Part shown: positions 52,756 to 63,720 of the stretch, in pieces | Layout: every line of letters starts with the position of its first letter | How positions within the stretch are numbered: the stretch's first letter is position 1 | From: Halomonas litopenaei | GTDB taxonomy: Bacteria > Pseudomonadota > Gammaproteobacteria > Pseudomonadales > Halomonadaceae | Reading direction: 5' to 3' | DNA length: 64,000 nt | NCBI RefSeq assembly: GCF_003045775.1 | Contig: NZ_PXNS01000001.1 | Coordinates: 62,001-126,000 of the forward strand | The notes under the pieces: model-generated | Seen by the model: the letters and a program-made list of their open reading frames with translations, nothing else | What the model was told of the DNA's origin: nothing | Database searches by the model: none | Program-made: the position numbers and the translations under genes

Positions 52756-53630
52756 CGGTCTGGGGGATGTTTTCGCTGGTAGCCCTATGCCTGGGGGGCG
52801 CCGCCTGGCTGCTGCTGAAGAGCGCCAGTGCGCTTACAGAACGCGCCGCAGGTGGCACACGTACCGCCCGGCGGCGGCTGATGTCCCAGGATTCGTTGAT
52901 GGAGTGGCTGGTGGAGCGACTCACCGCGGCGGGGCTGCCGGCCTCGCCGGCCGTCGTGGCGCTGTCGGGAGGCAGCCTGCTGGTGCTGGCGATGCTGCTG
53001 CTGTCGCGGCTGGGGGCGGTGTGGGGCCCCGCCATGGTGCTGGTCATGGTGCTGGCAGCCAACGCCCTGATTCGCTTCAGGGCGGCGAGGCTGCGACGCC
53101 GGGCGAGGCGCCAGCTTGGGCCCTTTCTTGGGCAGATCACGCGAGGGCTCAGCGCCGGTCAGGGCCTGGAAACCGCCTTCGAACAGGCCATCAAGCGCTC
53201 TCGACCGCCGTTGTCGGATGCCCTTTCCCGAGTAAAGCTGCGTCGCCAGCTGGGCCAGGAGCTGGACGAGGGCCTGGCTCGGGAGGGCGAGATACTCAGG
53301 CTCGACGAACTGCGGCTGCTGGCCACCGCGATACGCATCAATCAGCGTCACGGCGGCAGCCTTTCCGAGATGCTCGACGCCTTCGCCTCGGCCCTGCATC
53401 AACGCGAGCAAAGCAGCCGAGAACTCGCCGCCATGACCGGCGAGACCCGCGTCAGCGCCTGGGTGCTGGGACTGTCGCCGCTGGCGTTGACGCTGTTTAT
53501 CCACTTCACCCAGCCGGAATTTCTGGCACCGATGCTCGAAAGCGCCGGCGGACGCCAGGCGTTGATGCTGGCGGTGGCGCTGCAGCTCGGCGGCGGCTGG
53601 CTGCTGTGGCGAATGCTCAAGTCGGTGTAA
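52752..53630 (+). CDS. tadB: Flp pilus assembly protein TadB
   Basis: A 292-residue inner-membrane platform protein of the GspF/TadB family. An N-terminal membrane segment and a pair near the middle (LSGGSLLVLAMLLLSRLGAVW, VLVMVLAANALIRF) precede a cytoplasmic GspF-type helical domain (QITRGLSAGQGLETAFEQAI, ATAIRINQRHGGSLSEML), and two membrane segments close the protein. Works with TadC in moving the pilin. Translationally coupled to cpaF. Confidence 0.92.
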   Translation: MTVWGMFSLVALCLGGAAWLLLKSASALTERAAGGTRTARRRLMSQDSLMEWLVERLTAAGLPASPAVVALSGGSLLVLAMLLLSRLGAVWGPAMVLVMVLAANALIRFRAARLRRRARRQLGPFLGQITRGLSAGQGLETAFEQAIKRSRPPLSDALSRVKLRRQLGQELDEGLAREGEILRLDELRLLATAIRINQRHGGSLSEMLDAFASALHQREQSSRELAAMTGETRVSAWVLGLSPLALTLFIHFTQPEFLAPMLESAGGRQALMLAVALQLGGGWLLWRMLKSV

Positions 53631-53674
53631 ACCCGGGCGCGTCGCGACATGACGATAACGAACAGGAGGCGCGG

Positions 53675-54553
53675 ATGTGGAACCTATGGTGGAGCGGGGC
53701 GGTGATGGCGTTGGCGCTGGCGGCGTCACTGCTGTTGATCAGCGCCCGCCGGCCGCTGGGCGCCGAGGGCGAGCGACGCCACGACGAATCCCGGCTGCTG
53801 CGCGAGGGGCGCGGGCTGTGGCGTAGTCGGTCCCGTCAGCAGGGCATGGCGGCGCGACTGTCGCTGCGCCTGCGCCAGTGTGGGCATGTCGGTGCCAAGG
53901 CGCAGCTTGCGGTGTTGCTGGCCTGGGGCGTGCTCGCTGTCGGTGCGGTGATGCTGGGGGGGCTTCTGGCGCTGGCCGGTGGCAGGCCACCGTTGGCGGT
54001 GGTCGCCATGGGAGCCGCCTGGGGAGGCTTCGCGCTCGGGCTCGGCTGGCTCGCCATGGAGCGCAAGCGGCGGCGACGTATTCGGCGACTCGATGAGGAT
54101 ATCGAGCTGGTGCTGCAGGTGACGCGGATGCTGTGGGACACCGGCATGACCCTGGAGAGTCTGCTCAACCGGCTGATCCAGCAGCTTGGTGCGACCACCC
54201 CGGACATGGTGCTGGAGCTTCGTGTCGTGGCCAATCGTATCGACAGCGGCCAGGACCGGGAACGGGTGCTGGAAGAGGCGGCCGCGGTGCAGGCCAGCGA
54301 AGGGGTCGAGCAGTTCTTTCTGCTGTTCGCCCAGATCGCCCGTACCGGCGGGCGAGCCAGGGACAGTCTGGCGACCCTGGTCGATCGCCTCGGGGCGCAG
54401 CGACGTACCCGGCTGCAACAGAAGGTCAGCCAGCTCTCCGGCACCATGTCGCTGGTCATGATGCTGTGCCTGTTTCCCGCCCTGCTGATCGTCATGGCAG
54501 GGCCTGCGCTGGTCAACCTGGGCGGCCTGATGGGGTCGCTCGGTGGACCATGA
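53675..54553 (+). CDS. tadC: Flp pilus assembly protein TadC
   Basis: A 292-residue paralogue of TadB. The layout is the same: N-terminal membrane segments, then the GspF domain DEDIELVLQVTRMLWDTGMTLESLL with LELRVVANRIDSGQDRERVLEE, and a C-terminal pair including MSLVMMLCLFPALLIVMAGPALV. The reading frame is open far upstream, but AGGAGG six bases before this ATG and the match to TadC set the start. Frames before it belong to tadB in another frame. Confidence 0.92.
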   Translation: MWNLWWSGAVMALALAASLLLISARRPLGAEGERRHDESRLLREGRGLWRSRSRQQGMAARLSLRLRQCGHVGAKAQLAVLLAWGVLAVGAVMLGGLLALAGGRPPLAVVAMGAAWGGFALGLGWLAMERKRRRRIRRLDEDIELVLQVTRMLWDTGMTLESLLNRLIQQLGATTPDMVLELRVVANRIDSGQDRERVLEEAAAVQASEGVEQFFLLFAQIARTGGRARDSLATLVDRLGAQRRTRLQQKVSQLSGTMSLVMMLCLFPALLIVMAGPALVNLGGLMGSLGGP

Positions 54554-54575
54554 CAACGGATCGCTGGAGGCGCCC

Positions 54576-55385
54576 ATGCGCATGACAACAACGCTGAACA
54601 AGCGCTCGCCATCACCGAAGATGCGTCGCCTGTGGCTGGCCACCGGTGTGGTGCTGATGACCGGATGCTCGAGTACACCGGATGGCCCGACGTCGATGGC
54701 GGCGCTGGGCGCGCTGTCGCCGGACATCTCGCGGGCCGCCCCGGAGCAGAGCGTCGGCCCCTGCGGCCGACGCTACGACGCCGAGATCGGCGTCGAGCTG
54801 TCGCTGATCCAGCGCATGCTGGACGACGACAAGCCGCGCTCGGCCGCGGCCCATCTAGAGGCCGGCGACTATGGTCTACCGCTGGCCTGGCGGCTTGAGG
54901 GCGAGGCGCTACGCGCCGTCGGCGACACTGTCGCCAGCGACCGGGCCTACGAGGCCCTGCTGGGCACCTGCCTGGCTGCTGACGGCTATCGCGGGTTGGC
55001 CCGCAATGCCTTCAGCGAGGGACGGCGTGAGCAGGCGCTGGCGCTGATGCGCGAAGCCCGCCAGACACGGCCGATCGATCCACGCATTCGCAACGACCTG
55101 GGCTACCTGCTGATGCTGGCGGGGGACAATCGGGCCGCCGCCGAGGAGTTCCGCACCGCGCTCGAGCTGGACCCGGGGCACGAGCAGGCCGCCGCCAATC
55201 TGGTGCTGGCGCTGAGCCGCAGCGGACAGCGGCAGCGTGCCGCCGACGCCGCCCGGCACTTCGGTGTGGATTCAAGGCTGGTGGGCGTGCGCGATAGCGC
55301 TGCAGCCACGGTGCTCTCTGCATCGGGCTCGGCATCGCGGTCGGTATCACGTCCGGGGGCGCAGGCCGAGAGTGAAGAGTCATGA
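54576..55385 (+). CDS. tadD: Flp pilus lipoprotein TadD (TPR)
   Basis: A 269-residue outer-membrane lipoprotein (lipobox MTGC, Cys31) with tetratricopeptide repeats: about residues 100-220 form TPR pairs, the clearest being LGYLLMLAGDNRAAAEEFRTALELDPG. It acts as pilotin or stabiliser of the secretin. The last 40 residues are Ser/Ala-rich and unordered. GGAGG lies five bases before the ATG; an upstream GTG is in frame but less likely. Confidence 0.88.
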   Translation: MRMTTTLNKRSPSPKMRRLWLATGVVLMTGCSSTPDGPTSMAALGALSPDISRAAPEQSVGPCGRRYDAEIGVELSLIQRMLDDDKPRSAAAHLEAGDYGLPLAWRLEGEALRAVGDTVASDRAYEALLGTCLAADGYRGLARNAFSEGRREQALALMREARQTRPIDPRIRNDLGYLLMLAGDNRAAAEEFRTALELDPGHEQAAANLVLALSRSGQRQRAADAARHFGVDSRLVGVRDSAAATVLSASGSASRSVSRPGAQAESEES

Positions 55386-55816
55386 AGCCTCGTCGATCCA
55401 TCCATCCGTGCAAGGAGCGCCTGTCCATGCTGTCGAACCTGTTGTCGAAAAAGACCTTGCTCGAGCCGCGAACGCTGGTCACCGTCGCCCTTATCTGCCT
55501 GCTGGTCAGCCTGGCGCTGGTGTTCTGGCCCGACAGCGCCAGCGCGCAGCAGACAGGAACCGCGCAGACAGGAACCGCGCAGACCAGCTCCCAGGCCGTT
55601 GCCTCGTCGCAGGTCGTGCGCCTGCCGGCCACCCGGGATCCCTTCGGCGAGCGTACCCGCACGCTGCTGGCCGTCCAGCGTGACGGGCGCCTGGCGTCAC
55701 CCTCGCCCCAGGCGCTTTCGGGCAAGGTGCAAGGTCAGATCTACCAGCGCTATGTGGACAGCTTCGGCCACCCGATTCCTGAGCGCTATATCGAGACGGG
55801 CTTTGGCGAGGACTAG
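55382..55816 (+). CDS. DUF3613 family protein of the Tad locus
   Basis: A 144-residue secreted protein with one N-terminal membrane segment or signal peptide (LVTVALICLLVSLALVFW, about 32-49) and a C-terminal conserved part (RTLLAVQRDGRLASPSPQAL, YQRYVDSFGHPIPERY) that fits DUF3613, a family mostly found in Tad loci. Between them is a low-complexity Gln/Thr/Ser region with a 15-base tandem repeat. Overlaps tadD by four bases. Function unknown, presumably in pilus assembly. Confidence 0.8.
   Translation: MKPRRSIHPCKERLSMLSNLLSKKTLLEPRTLVTVALICLLVSLALVFWPDSASAQQTGTAQTGTAQTSSQAVASSQVVRLPATRDPFGERTRTLLAVQRDGRLASPSPQALSGKVQGQIYQRYVDSFGHPIPERYIETGFGED
55550..55584 (+). repeat. 15-base tandem repeat in the DUF3613 gene
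   Basis: CAGACAGGAACCGCG twice (55550-55564, 55565-55579) plus CAGAC of a third copy; encodes QTGTA-QTGTA-QTS in the low-complexity part. Confidence 0.88.
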
Positions 55817-55823
55817 ACGTGCC

Positions 55824-57596
55824 ATGGCGCCATCGCCGCGGGTTGAGCCCTGGCCGAATCACGTAACCAGAAAGGCCAGAACCGGCTGGCCGGTGGGCGA
55901 TAGTGCTCAGGCGATTGGGCGAGCGAAGGAGCGCAGGTGTGGCCCAGCCTCCCAGCGTGGCGCCATCGGCGTGATGACCGCCTTCTTGCTGGTGGGGTTG
56001 GTGGTGGTGGTGACGCTGGCACTGGACGCCGGTCGCCTGTATCTCGAGCAGCGCCGACTTCAGCAGGCTGCCGACCTGGCGGCGGTCTCGACGGCGGCAA
56101 GCTGCGACGCGCTGTTTCAGGGCGAGGCGTGCCGCTCGGGAGAGCTGCGCCAGGCCGCCATCGCCGCCGCCGCGGCCAACGGAGTCGTCGTGGGCGCCGA
56201 TGTCGAACAGGGCGAGGCCACTCTGGCGGTGACCCAGGGGGCGCTGGACGATGAAGGTGCTTTTGATGACGAGGCGGGACTGGCCAACGCCGTCAGCGTG
56301 GTCCTGAACCGCCAGGTGCCCAGCAGCCTGCTGGCCAACCTGGGAGAGCTGCTCGGGAACGAGGTGGAAGATCTGGTCATGCTCCAGGCCAGCGGTGTGG
56401 CGCGGCGAACCGCGGTGGTGACCCTGAGCGCCGGCACCCGCCTGCTTGCGCTCGATACCAGCGAGTCGACGCTGCTCGATGCGCTGCTCGGAAAGCTGAT
56501 CGGGGGGAGTCTCGATCTCACCGTGCTGGGTGCAGATGACGGCGTGGGCCTGGACGTCAGCCTGGGCGAGGTGCTGGACGTGGAAGCGCTGGACGTCGAC
56601 CTCGATGAGGGCCTGGCTCAGAACTTGGCCCAGACCTTGAACGAACCTCTGGATCTGCACACGCTGGGCAGTCGACTGGCATCGGTGTTGGATCTGGCGG
56701 GTGGCAACCCGGTGCTTGGCGACGCGCCAGGAGAGAGCTTCACCCTGGGCGAGTTGCTGGCGATCGATACCAGTGGCGAAGTGTCGATGACATCCTTGCT
56801 CGAGGCACGCGTTCCGGTACGGGATCTGCTCGAGGGGGCGCTGCTGCTGACGACCAGCAAGCAGCAGGATGGCGTCAGCCTCGGCTTGGACGATCTCTCC
56901 CCGCTTGTTGTCGGCCTGGGGCTAGGCCTTGCCGATATCTCGCTTGAACTCGACGTCATCTCGCCGCCGAGCATCGCCGTGGGCCCTCCGGGGCCCGCAG
57001 TGGCAAGCCTCGCGAGCGATTGTGCACCTTCCAGTTGCTATCGCAGCGTGGCACGCAATGCCCAGCTCGGGGTGGCGCTGGATGTCGAGCTGAATGTTCT
57101 TGGGCTGATCGGTGTGAAGGCGAGCACGCGAGTGACCGGGGCCAGTGGCAAGGCGGCGATCGGTTCACTGGCCCCAGCGGACGATAACCTCGCGCTGACG
57201 CTCGCCGCCAGGCGCGAATTGCTCGAGGTCACCCAGTCGGTGGAGGGTACTGGATTGCTCGGCATCGGCTCGGTTTCGCAGACCGTGCGCTCCGGCGGGA
57301 CTGGTGATGCCACGCAGCTCATCCGCTGGCCAGCGCAGAAGGGGGCGGAGTTCGATGACCAGGGGGGGGCTCAACTGACCGGCGTGCTCAGCGGCCTGCT
57401 ATCAGACCTGGGGCTCTCGGCGCTGTTGTCCGGGACCCTCACGGACGTCAATACGATACTGCTCGAGCCGCTGCTCGAGGGGTTGGGCATCGGTATCAAC
57501 ACCCTGGAGGTGCGGGTGCTGGCGGTGGACGCCGGAGGCGTCGAGTCGTTGACTGCCTGCGAGGCAACCCAGGCCGGCTGTCGAGGAGGAACCTAG
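55824..57596 (+). CDS. TadG-like pilus assembly protein
   Basis: A 590-residue protein with a TadG-type N-terminus: RGAIGVMTAFLLVGLVVV... a membrane segment followed by LALDAGRLYLEQRRLQQAADLAAVS, the pattern of Tad pseudopilins and TadG. The remainder is a long periplasmic region rich in Asp, Leu, Gly and Val with many DL and LG repeats and few charges of other kinds. It lacks an evident von Willebrand factor A domain, which longer TadG proteins carry. A GAGGAC lies about 11 bases before the ATG. Likely a minor pilus component or tether. Confidence 0.82.
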   Translation: MAPSPRVEPWPNHVTRKARTGWPVGDSAQAIGRAKERRCGPASQRGAIGVMTAFLLVGLVVVVTLALDAGRLYLEQRRLQQAADLAAVSTAASCDALFQGEACRSGELRQAAIAAAAANGVVVGADVEQGEATLAVTQGALDDEGAFDDEAGLANAVSVVLNRQVPSSLLANLGELLGNEVEDLVMLQASGVARRTAVVTLSAGTRLLALDTSESTLLDALLGKLIGGSLDLTVLGADDGVGLDVSLGEVLDVEALDVDLDEGLAQNLAQTLNEPLDLHTLGSRLASVLDLAGGNPVLGDAPGESFTLGELLAIDTSGEVSMTSLLEARVPVRDLLEGALLLTTSKQQDGVSLGLDDLSPLVVGLGLGLADISLELDVISPPSIAVGPPGPAVASLASDCAPSSCYRSVARNAQLGVALDVELNVLGLIGVKASTRVTGASGKAAIGSLAPADDNLALTLAARRELLEVTQSVEGTGLLGIGSVSQTVRSGGTGDATQLIRWPAQKGAEFDDQGGAQLTGVLSGLLSDLGLSALLSGTLTDVNTILLEPLLEGLGIGINTLEVRVLAVDAGGVESLTACEATQAGCRGGT

Positions 57597-57599
57597 ACC

Positions 57600-58037
57600 A
57601 TGCATAGAGGCAAGGGCACGCGAGCGTGCCGCCAGGGCGGAGCAGTGGCCATCGAGTTTGCCATCGTGCTGCCGATCTTCCTGCTGTTGCTGTACGCCCT
57701 GGTCAGCTATTCGGTGGCCATGGTGCAGCAGCACCAGTTGACCCAGGTGACCAGCGAGGCGGCCAGGTCTGCCGCGGTGGTGGCGAGCGCCCCCTGGCTC
57801 GCCGACGAGGATATGCTGGCCGAGGCCTCCCAGCGAGTGCTGGACAGCATCGAGGCCATGGGCTGGCTTGCCGACGATACCCCTGGCTGCATCGAAGGTG
57901 CCAGGGTGGCGATCGAGGACGACACCCTCACGGTGTGTCTTGAGCGCTCGCTTTCGATAAAGACCTTGAGCGTGGCGGGCATCAGCGTCCCCGATCTGCC
58001 CGACGCCTTGAGTGGGCGGGCGGTGATCAAGCTCTAG
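57600..58037 (+). CDS. TadE-like minor pseudopilin
   Basis: A 145-residue type IVb pseudopilin: GGAVAIEFAIVLPIFLLLLYALVSYSVAM is the prepilin-like segment (cleavage after GG/A, Glu5 present), followed by EAARSAAVVASAP, the TadE/TadF signature. A possible disulfide pair is in TPGCIEGA and LTVCLER. It starts three bases after the TadG-like stop and ends the operon before a terminator. Confidence 0.9.
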   Translation: MHRGKGTRACRQGGAVAIEFAIVLPIFLLLLYALVSYSVAMVQQHQLTQVTSEAARSAAVVASAPWLADEDMLAEASQRVLDSIEAMGWLADDTPGCIEGARVAIEDDTLTVCLERSLSIKTLSVAGISVPDLPDALSGRAVIKL

Positions 58038-58068
58038 CCGGCGTGCCGCCCCTGGCCTTGAAACGACA

Positions 58069-58090
58069 CGAGCCGCCCTTGGGCGGCTCG
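58069..58090 (+). terminator. Terminator of the Tad operon
   Basis: CGAGCCGCC-CTTG-GGCGGCTCG followed by TTGAGATTTT. It lies 32 bases after the TadE-like stop. Confidence 0.88.
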
Positions 58091-58146
58091 TTGAGATTTT
58101 CGGGTCGTGGCTTGCGTCGTCCTGCAGGCTTGGCCCGTTGCCGGAC

Positions 58147-58524
<378 letters not shown>

Positions 58525-58582
58525 TCAACGGGAAGACCACGGCCTGGTCGCAGCGCGCCGAGGTCAATTCCCAGTGTGATGG

Positions 58583-61020
<2,438 letters not shown>

Positions 61021-61536
61021 GCCGGAGTCCTCGTATTGAAGCGGGTGAAAGGCTCGCTCTCGGAGCGGAGAAACGACATTGAAGGGCGCTGCGACAGACC
61101 CGGACAGCCTGGCTGTCCGTGAACGAGGTAAAGACGGCTCGACTCTCGTGTTGCCTTGCAGCGATAGCGTGACGATCGCCTGCAAGCGTCGGTCGAGAGG
61201 AGCCTGAACCTCACCATTCTGGCGGCGAGGAGTCGTGCCTCGCGCGATGCCGCGTGCGCCCCAAGCAAAACGCCGTTCGATATTGCCATGGGAGAGGGAT
61301 TCAGGCCAGCGATGTTAGCACTTGGTCTTGCCTCAGTCATGCGCGTTTCGGTGAAGCCAAGGGGGAGAAAGGCTTGGCGCCGGGGCTCGCGCCTGGTCTC
61401 GCTCGACAGCGTGAATGGTGAAGGCGGGACGAGTCCTGCGGTGTAAGCCCCTGCTTACGCGTGAGGCACTTGATACACTGCACGCCAGGGCAAGACCAGG
61501 TCTTCGCCTCGCCGTTTCCACTGCCCGAGATCGCCC
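61021..61536. other. Intergenic region fabY / TrmB-like gene
   Basis: 516 bases, with the fabY promoter on the minus strand. A hairpin CGGACAGCC-T-GGCTGTCCG lies at 61101-61119, about 80 bases before the fabY start and probably in its leader. Open frames on either strand (such as one at 61002-61340) show no ribosome-binding site or known protein. No RNA gene recognised. Confidence 0.65.
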
Positions 61537-62226
61537 ATGTCCGACGCCCCCCGCATCGTCACCTCGAACCAGACCGGCCCCCACGAGGACCTGCCGCGTC
61601 GGGTCAGTCGCGGTCTGTCCCATGTCTGGCGCAAGCCGCTGGCCGAGCACACCCGTGAAGCCTTCGCCGAGGCCGAGACCTGGCGCAGGGCTCAGGGTGA
61701 GCGAGGGCTTATTCTCGACGCCTGCTGCGGGGTCGGGCTGTCGACCCGCAAGCTGGCCGAGCGGTTTCCCGAGCACTGCGTGATCGGCGTCGATCGCAGC
61801 GCCGATCGACTGTCGCGGGACCACGGCCGGCTGCCGGACAACGCCCTGCTGGTGCGCGCCGACCTGGTCGACTTCTGGCGGCTGGCGCTGGCCGAAGGCT
61901 GGCGACCTGAGCGCCACTACCTGCTGTACCCCAACCCCTATCCCAAGTCGGTGCAGCTCAAGCTGCGCTGGCACGGGCATCCGGTATTTCCCGCCATCGT
62001 CGGCCTGGGCGGACGTCTCGAGGTGCGCTCCAACTGGCGTCTGTACATCGAGGAGTTCGCCATCGCCGTGTCCCGGGCCACCGGCGTCACCACACCGCTG
62101 GGGCCCTTCGACCCCGGCGATGACCCGCTCACCCACTTCGAGCGCAAGTACCATGAGCACCACCAGCCGCTGTGGCACCTGGTCGTCAATCTTGATCATC
62201 GCCCGGGGCTGATGCCCGGCATGTAA
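61537..62226 (+). CDS. TrmB-like SAM-dependent methyltransferase
   Basis: A 229-residue class I methyltransferase of the TrmB group (tRNA guanine-N7). The SAM-binding motif I is ILDACCGVGLSTRKLAERF, motif II is VIGVDRSADRL, and the substrate motif is LLYPNPYPKSVQLKLRW, close to the PNPWPKKRH of TrmB. It differs from TrmB in the catalytic stretch (KSVQLKLRWHG instead of basic KKRHxKRR), so it may be a paralogue with another target. Start has no strong ribosome-binding site. Confidence 0.75.
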   Translation: MSDAPRIVTSNQTGPHEDLPRRVSRGLSHVWRKPLAEHTREAFAEAETWRRAQGERGLILDACCGVGLSTRKLAERFPEHCVIGVDRSADRLSRDHGRLPDNALLVRADLVDFWRLALAEGWRPERHYLLYPNPYPKSVQLKLRWHGHPVFPAIVGLGGRLEVRSNWRLYIEEFAIAVSRATGVTTPLGPFDPGDDPLTHFERKYHEHHQPLWHLVVNLDHRPGLMPGM

Positions 62227-62284
62227 GCGGCCACTCGCCGACTCCCAGGCCGGCACTCTACCAGGGGGGGGCACGGCACATGGC

Positions 62285-63190
62285 TCACCGGGACGAATTG
62301 TGCTCTAGCGCGCGGAAGCTTTCGCCCAGGGTCCGGGCGAGCCAGCTGGCGATGGGGCCACGGGCGGCGTCGCGGCGGGCCACGGTCTCCACCTCGATGG
62401 TGGGGGGCTCGCCGAGTCCCGGTCCGGTCAGCTCGACCAGTTGGCGCCGGAAGGGTGGATAGTGCGCGATGTGCTCCGGTACCAGCGACCAGCCAAGCCC
62501 GCGGGCGGTCAACTCGGCCATGGAGTAGAAGCTGTTGAGTCGCCAGTGCTGGGGGCTCAACGGTTGTTCGGCCTGACGGTCTGGCTGGCGCGAGGCGATC
62601 ATCAGCTGGCGATGATGGGCCAGTTCGCTAGGGGTCACCGAGTGGACGCTGGCCAGGGGGTGGTCGCTACCCGCCACCCAGCGCTGGCGCAGGTGGGCGA
62701 TACGCTGACCCTCCAGCGGGCCGGCGGTGTGGGCCTGGCTCAACAGGATGCCGAGATGGGCGGTGCCCTGTTCGACCCAGTCGGCGACGTCGCCCTGGGC
62801 GCCGTAGAGCAGGGTCAGCGACAGCGCCGGGTAGTGTTGCGCCAGTGCCTCCAGGGTGGCATCCACCGGCGGCATCTCGACCAGCGCCTCGTGGATCGCC
62901 ACCACCAGCTGGGCCTCTTCGCCCTGGGACAGGGTCGCGGCTCGCGCGTTCAGGCGCTCGCACTGGGCCAGCACCGCCCTGGCTTCCGGCAGCAGCGCCT
63001 GACCCGCCGGGGTCAGGGTTGGCGAGCGCGAACTGCGGTCGAACAACTCGCAGGCCAGATCGAGCTCGAGATGGGCGATGGCGGTGCTCACTGCCGACTG
63101 GGCGCGGCCAAGGTGGCGCGCCGCGGCGGAGAAGGAGCCACGCTCGGCGCAGGCAATGAACAGGCGCAGCTGATCCAGGGTCCAGTGCAT
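62285..63190 (-). CDS. LysR-family transcriptional regulator
   Basis: A 301-residue LTTR: HTH RGSFSAAARHLGRAQSAVSTAI, then LACELFDRSSRSPTLTPAG, and a standard effector domain. It is divergent from the PACE/SMR exporter genes and a TATC-N9-GATA dyad with the T-N11-A pattern lies between them, so it probably controls their expression in response to a biocide or amine. Confidence 0.9.
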   Translation of the reverse strand: MHWTLDQLRLFIACAERGSFSAAARHLGRAQSAVSTAIAHLELDLACELFDRSSRSPTLTPAGQALLPEARAVLAQCERLNARAATLSQGEEAQLVVAIHEALVEMPPVDATLEALAQHYPALSLTLLYGAQGDVADWVEQGTAHLGILLSQAHTAGPLEGQRIAHLRQRWVAGSDHPLASVHSVTPSELAHHRQLMIASRQPDRQAEQPLSPQHWRLNSFYSMAELTARGLGWSLVPEHIAHYPPFRRQLVELTGPGLGEPPTIEVETVARRDAARGPIASWLARTLGESFRALEHNSSR

Positions 63191-63205
63191 GGGGTGGGTC
63201 TCACC

Positions 63206-63222
63206 TATCGTAAAACCTGATA
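63206..63222. promoter_or_regulatory. Probable LysR operator
   Basis: TATC-GTAAAACCT-GATA, symmetric arms with LTTR T-N11-A spacing, 16 bases upstream of the LysR start and about 80 before the PACE start. Confidence 0.6.
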
Positions 63223-63303
63223 GTAGCTACCTGGCAACCATCGTCCAAGTCACTAGAATAGCGATCCATCGATAGTCATCATGCCGTCGGCGGGGGTAAT
63301 GAA

Positions 63304-63720
63304 ATGCGGTCGCTCAAGGAACGCCTGGTCCATATGGTGTCGTTTGAACTCGGCGGGCTGGTGATCGTCACCCCGTTGGCCAGCGTGCTGACAGGCCACG
63401 GTCTGGGTGAGATGGGCGCGCTGGCGGCGGGGCTGGCCACCGCCGCCATGCTCTGGAACCTGGTCTGGAACTGGCTGTTCGATCGCTGGCTGCCGACCCG
63501 TCGGCGCACCCTGTCCCAGCGTTTCGCCCAGGCCATGGGCTTCGAGACCGGGCTTCTGATCATGACCCTGCCGGCGGTGGCCTGGTGGATGGAGATCGGC
63601 CTGGTCGAGGCATTCTGGCTCGACGCCGGCTTCATGCTGTTCTTTCTGGTCTATGCCATGGTCTTCAATTCCCTGTTCGACCGCCTCGTCGAACGTCGAC
63701 TCCACGGGGCAAACGGATGA
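63304..63720 (+). CDS. PACE-family biocide/polyamine exporter
   Basis: A 138-residue inner-membrane protein with four membrane segments made of two bacterial transmembrane pair domains, the mark of the PACE family (AceI relatives). Family motifs are near the start (MRSLKERLVHMVSFELGGL, with the Glu15 equivalent of AceI in FE) and in segment 2 (WNLVWNWLFD), repeated as YAMVFNSLFDRL. Exports chlorhexidine or short diamines in exchange for H+. Its stop overlaps the next start (ATGA). Confidence 0.9.
   Translation: MRSLKERLVHMVSFELGGLVIVTPLASVLTGHGLGEMGALAAGLATAAMLWNLVWNWLFDRWLPTRRRTLSQRFAQAMGFETGLLIMTLPAVAWWMEIGLVEAFWLDAGFMLFFLVYAMVFNSLFDRLVERRLHGANG

Noticed and set aside
52787..53674. Possible long N-terminal extension of TadC
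   Set aside because: The frame is open by chance across tadB; the TadC family start and AGGAGG at 53.67 kb fix the true start.
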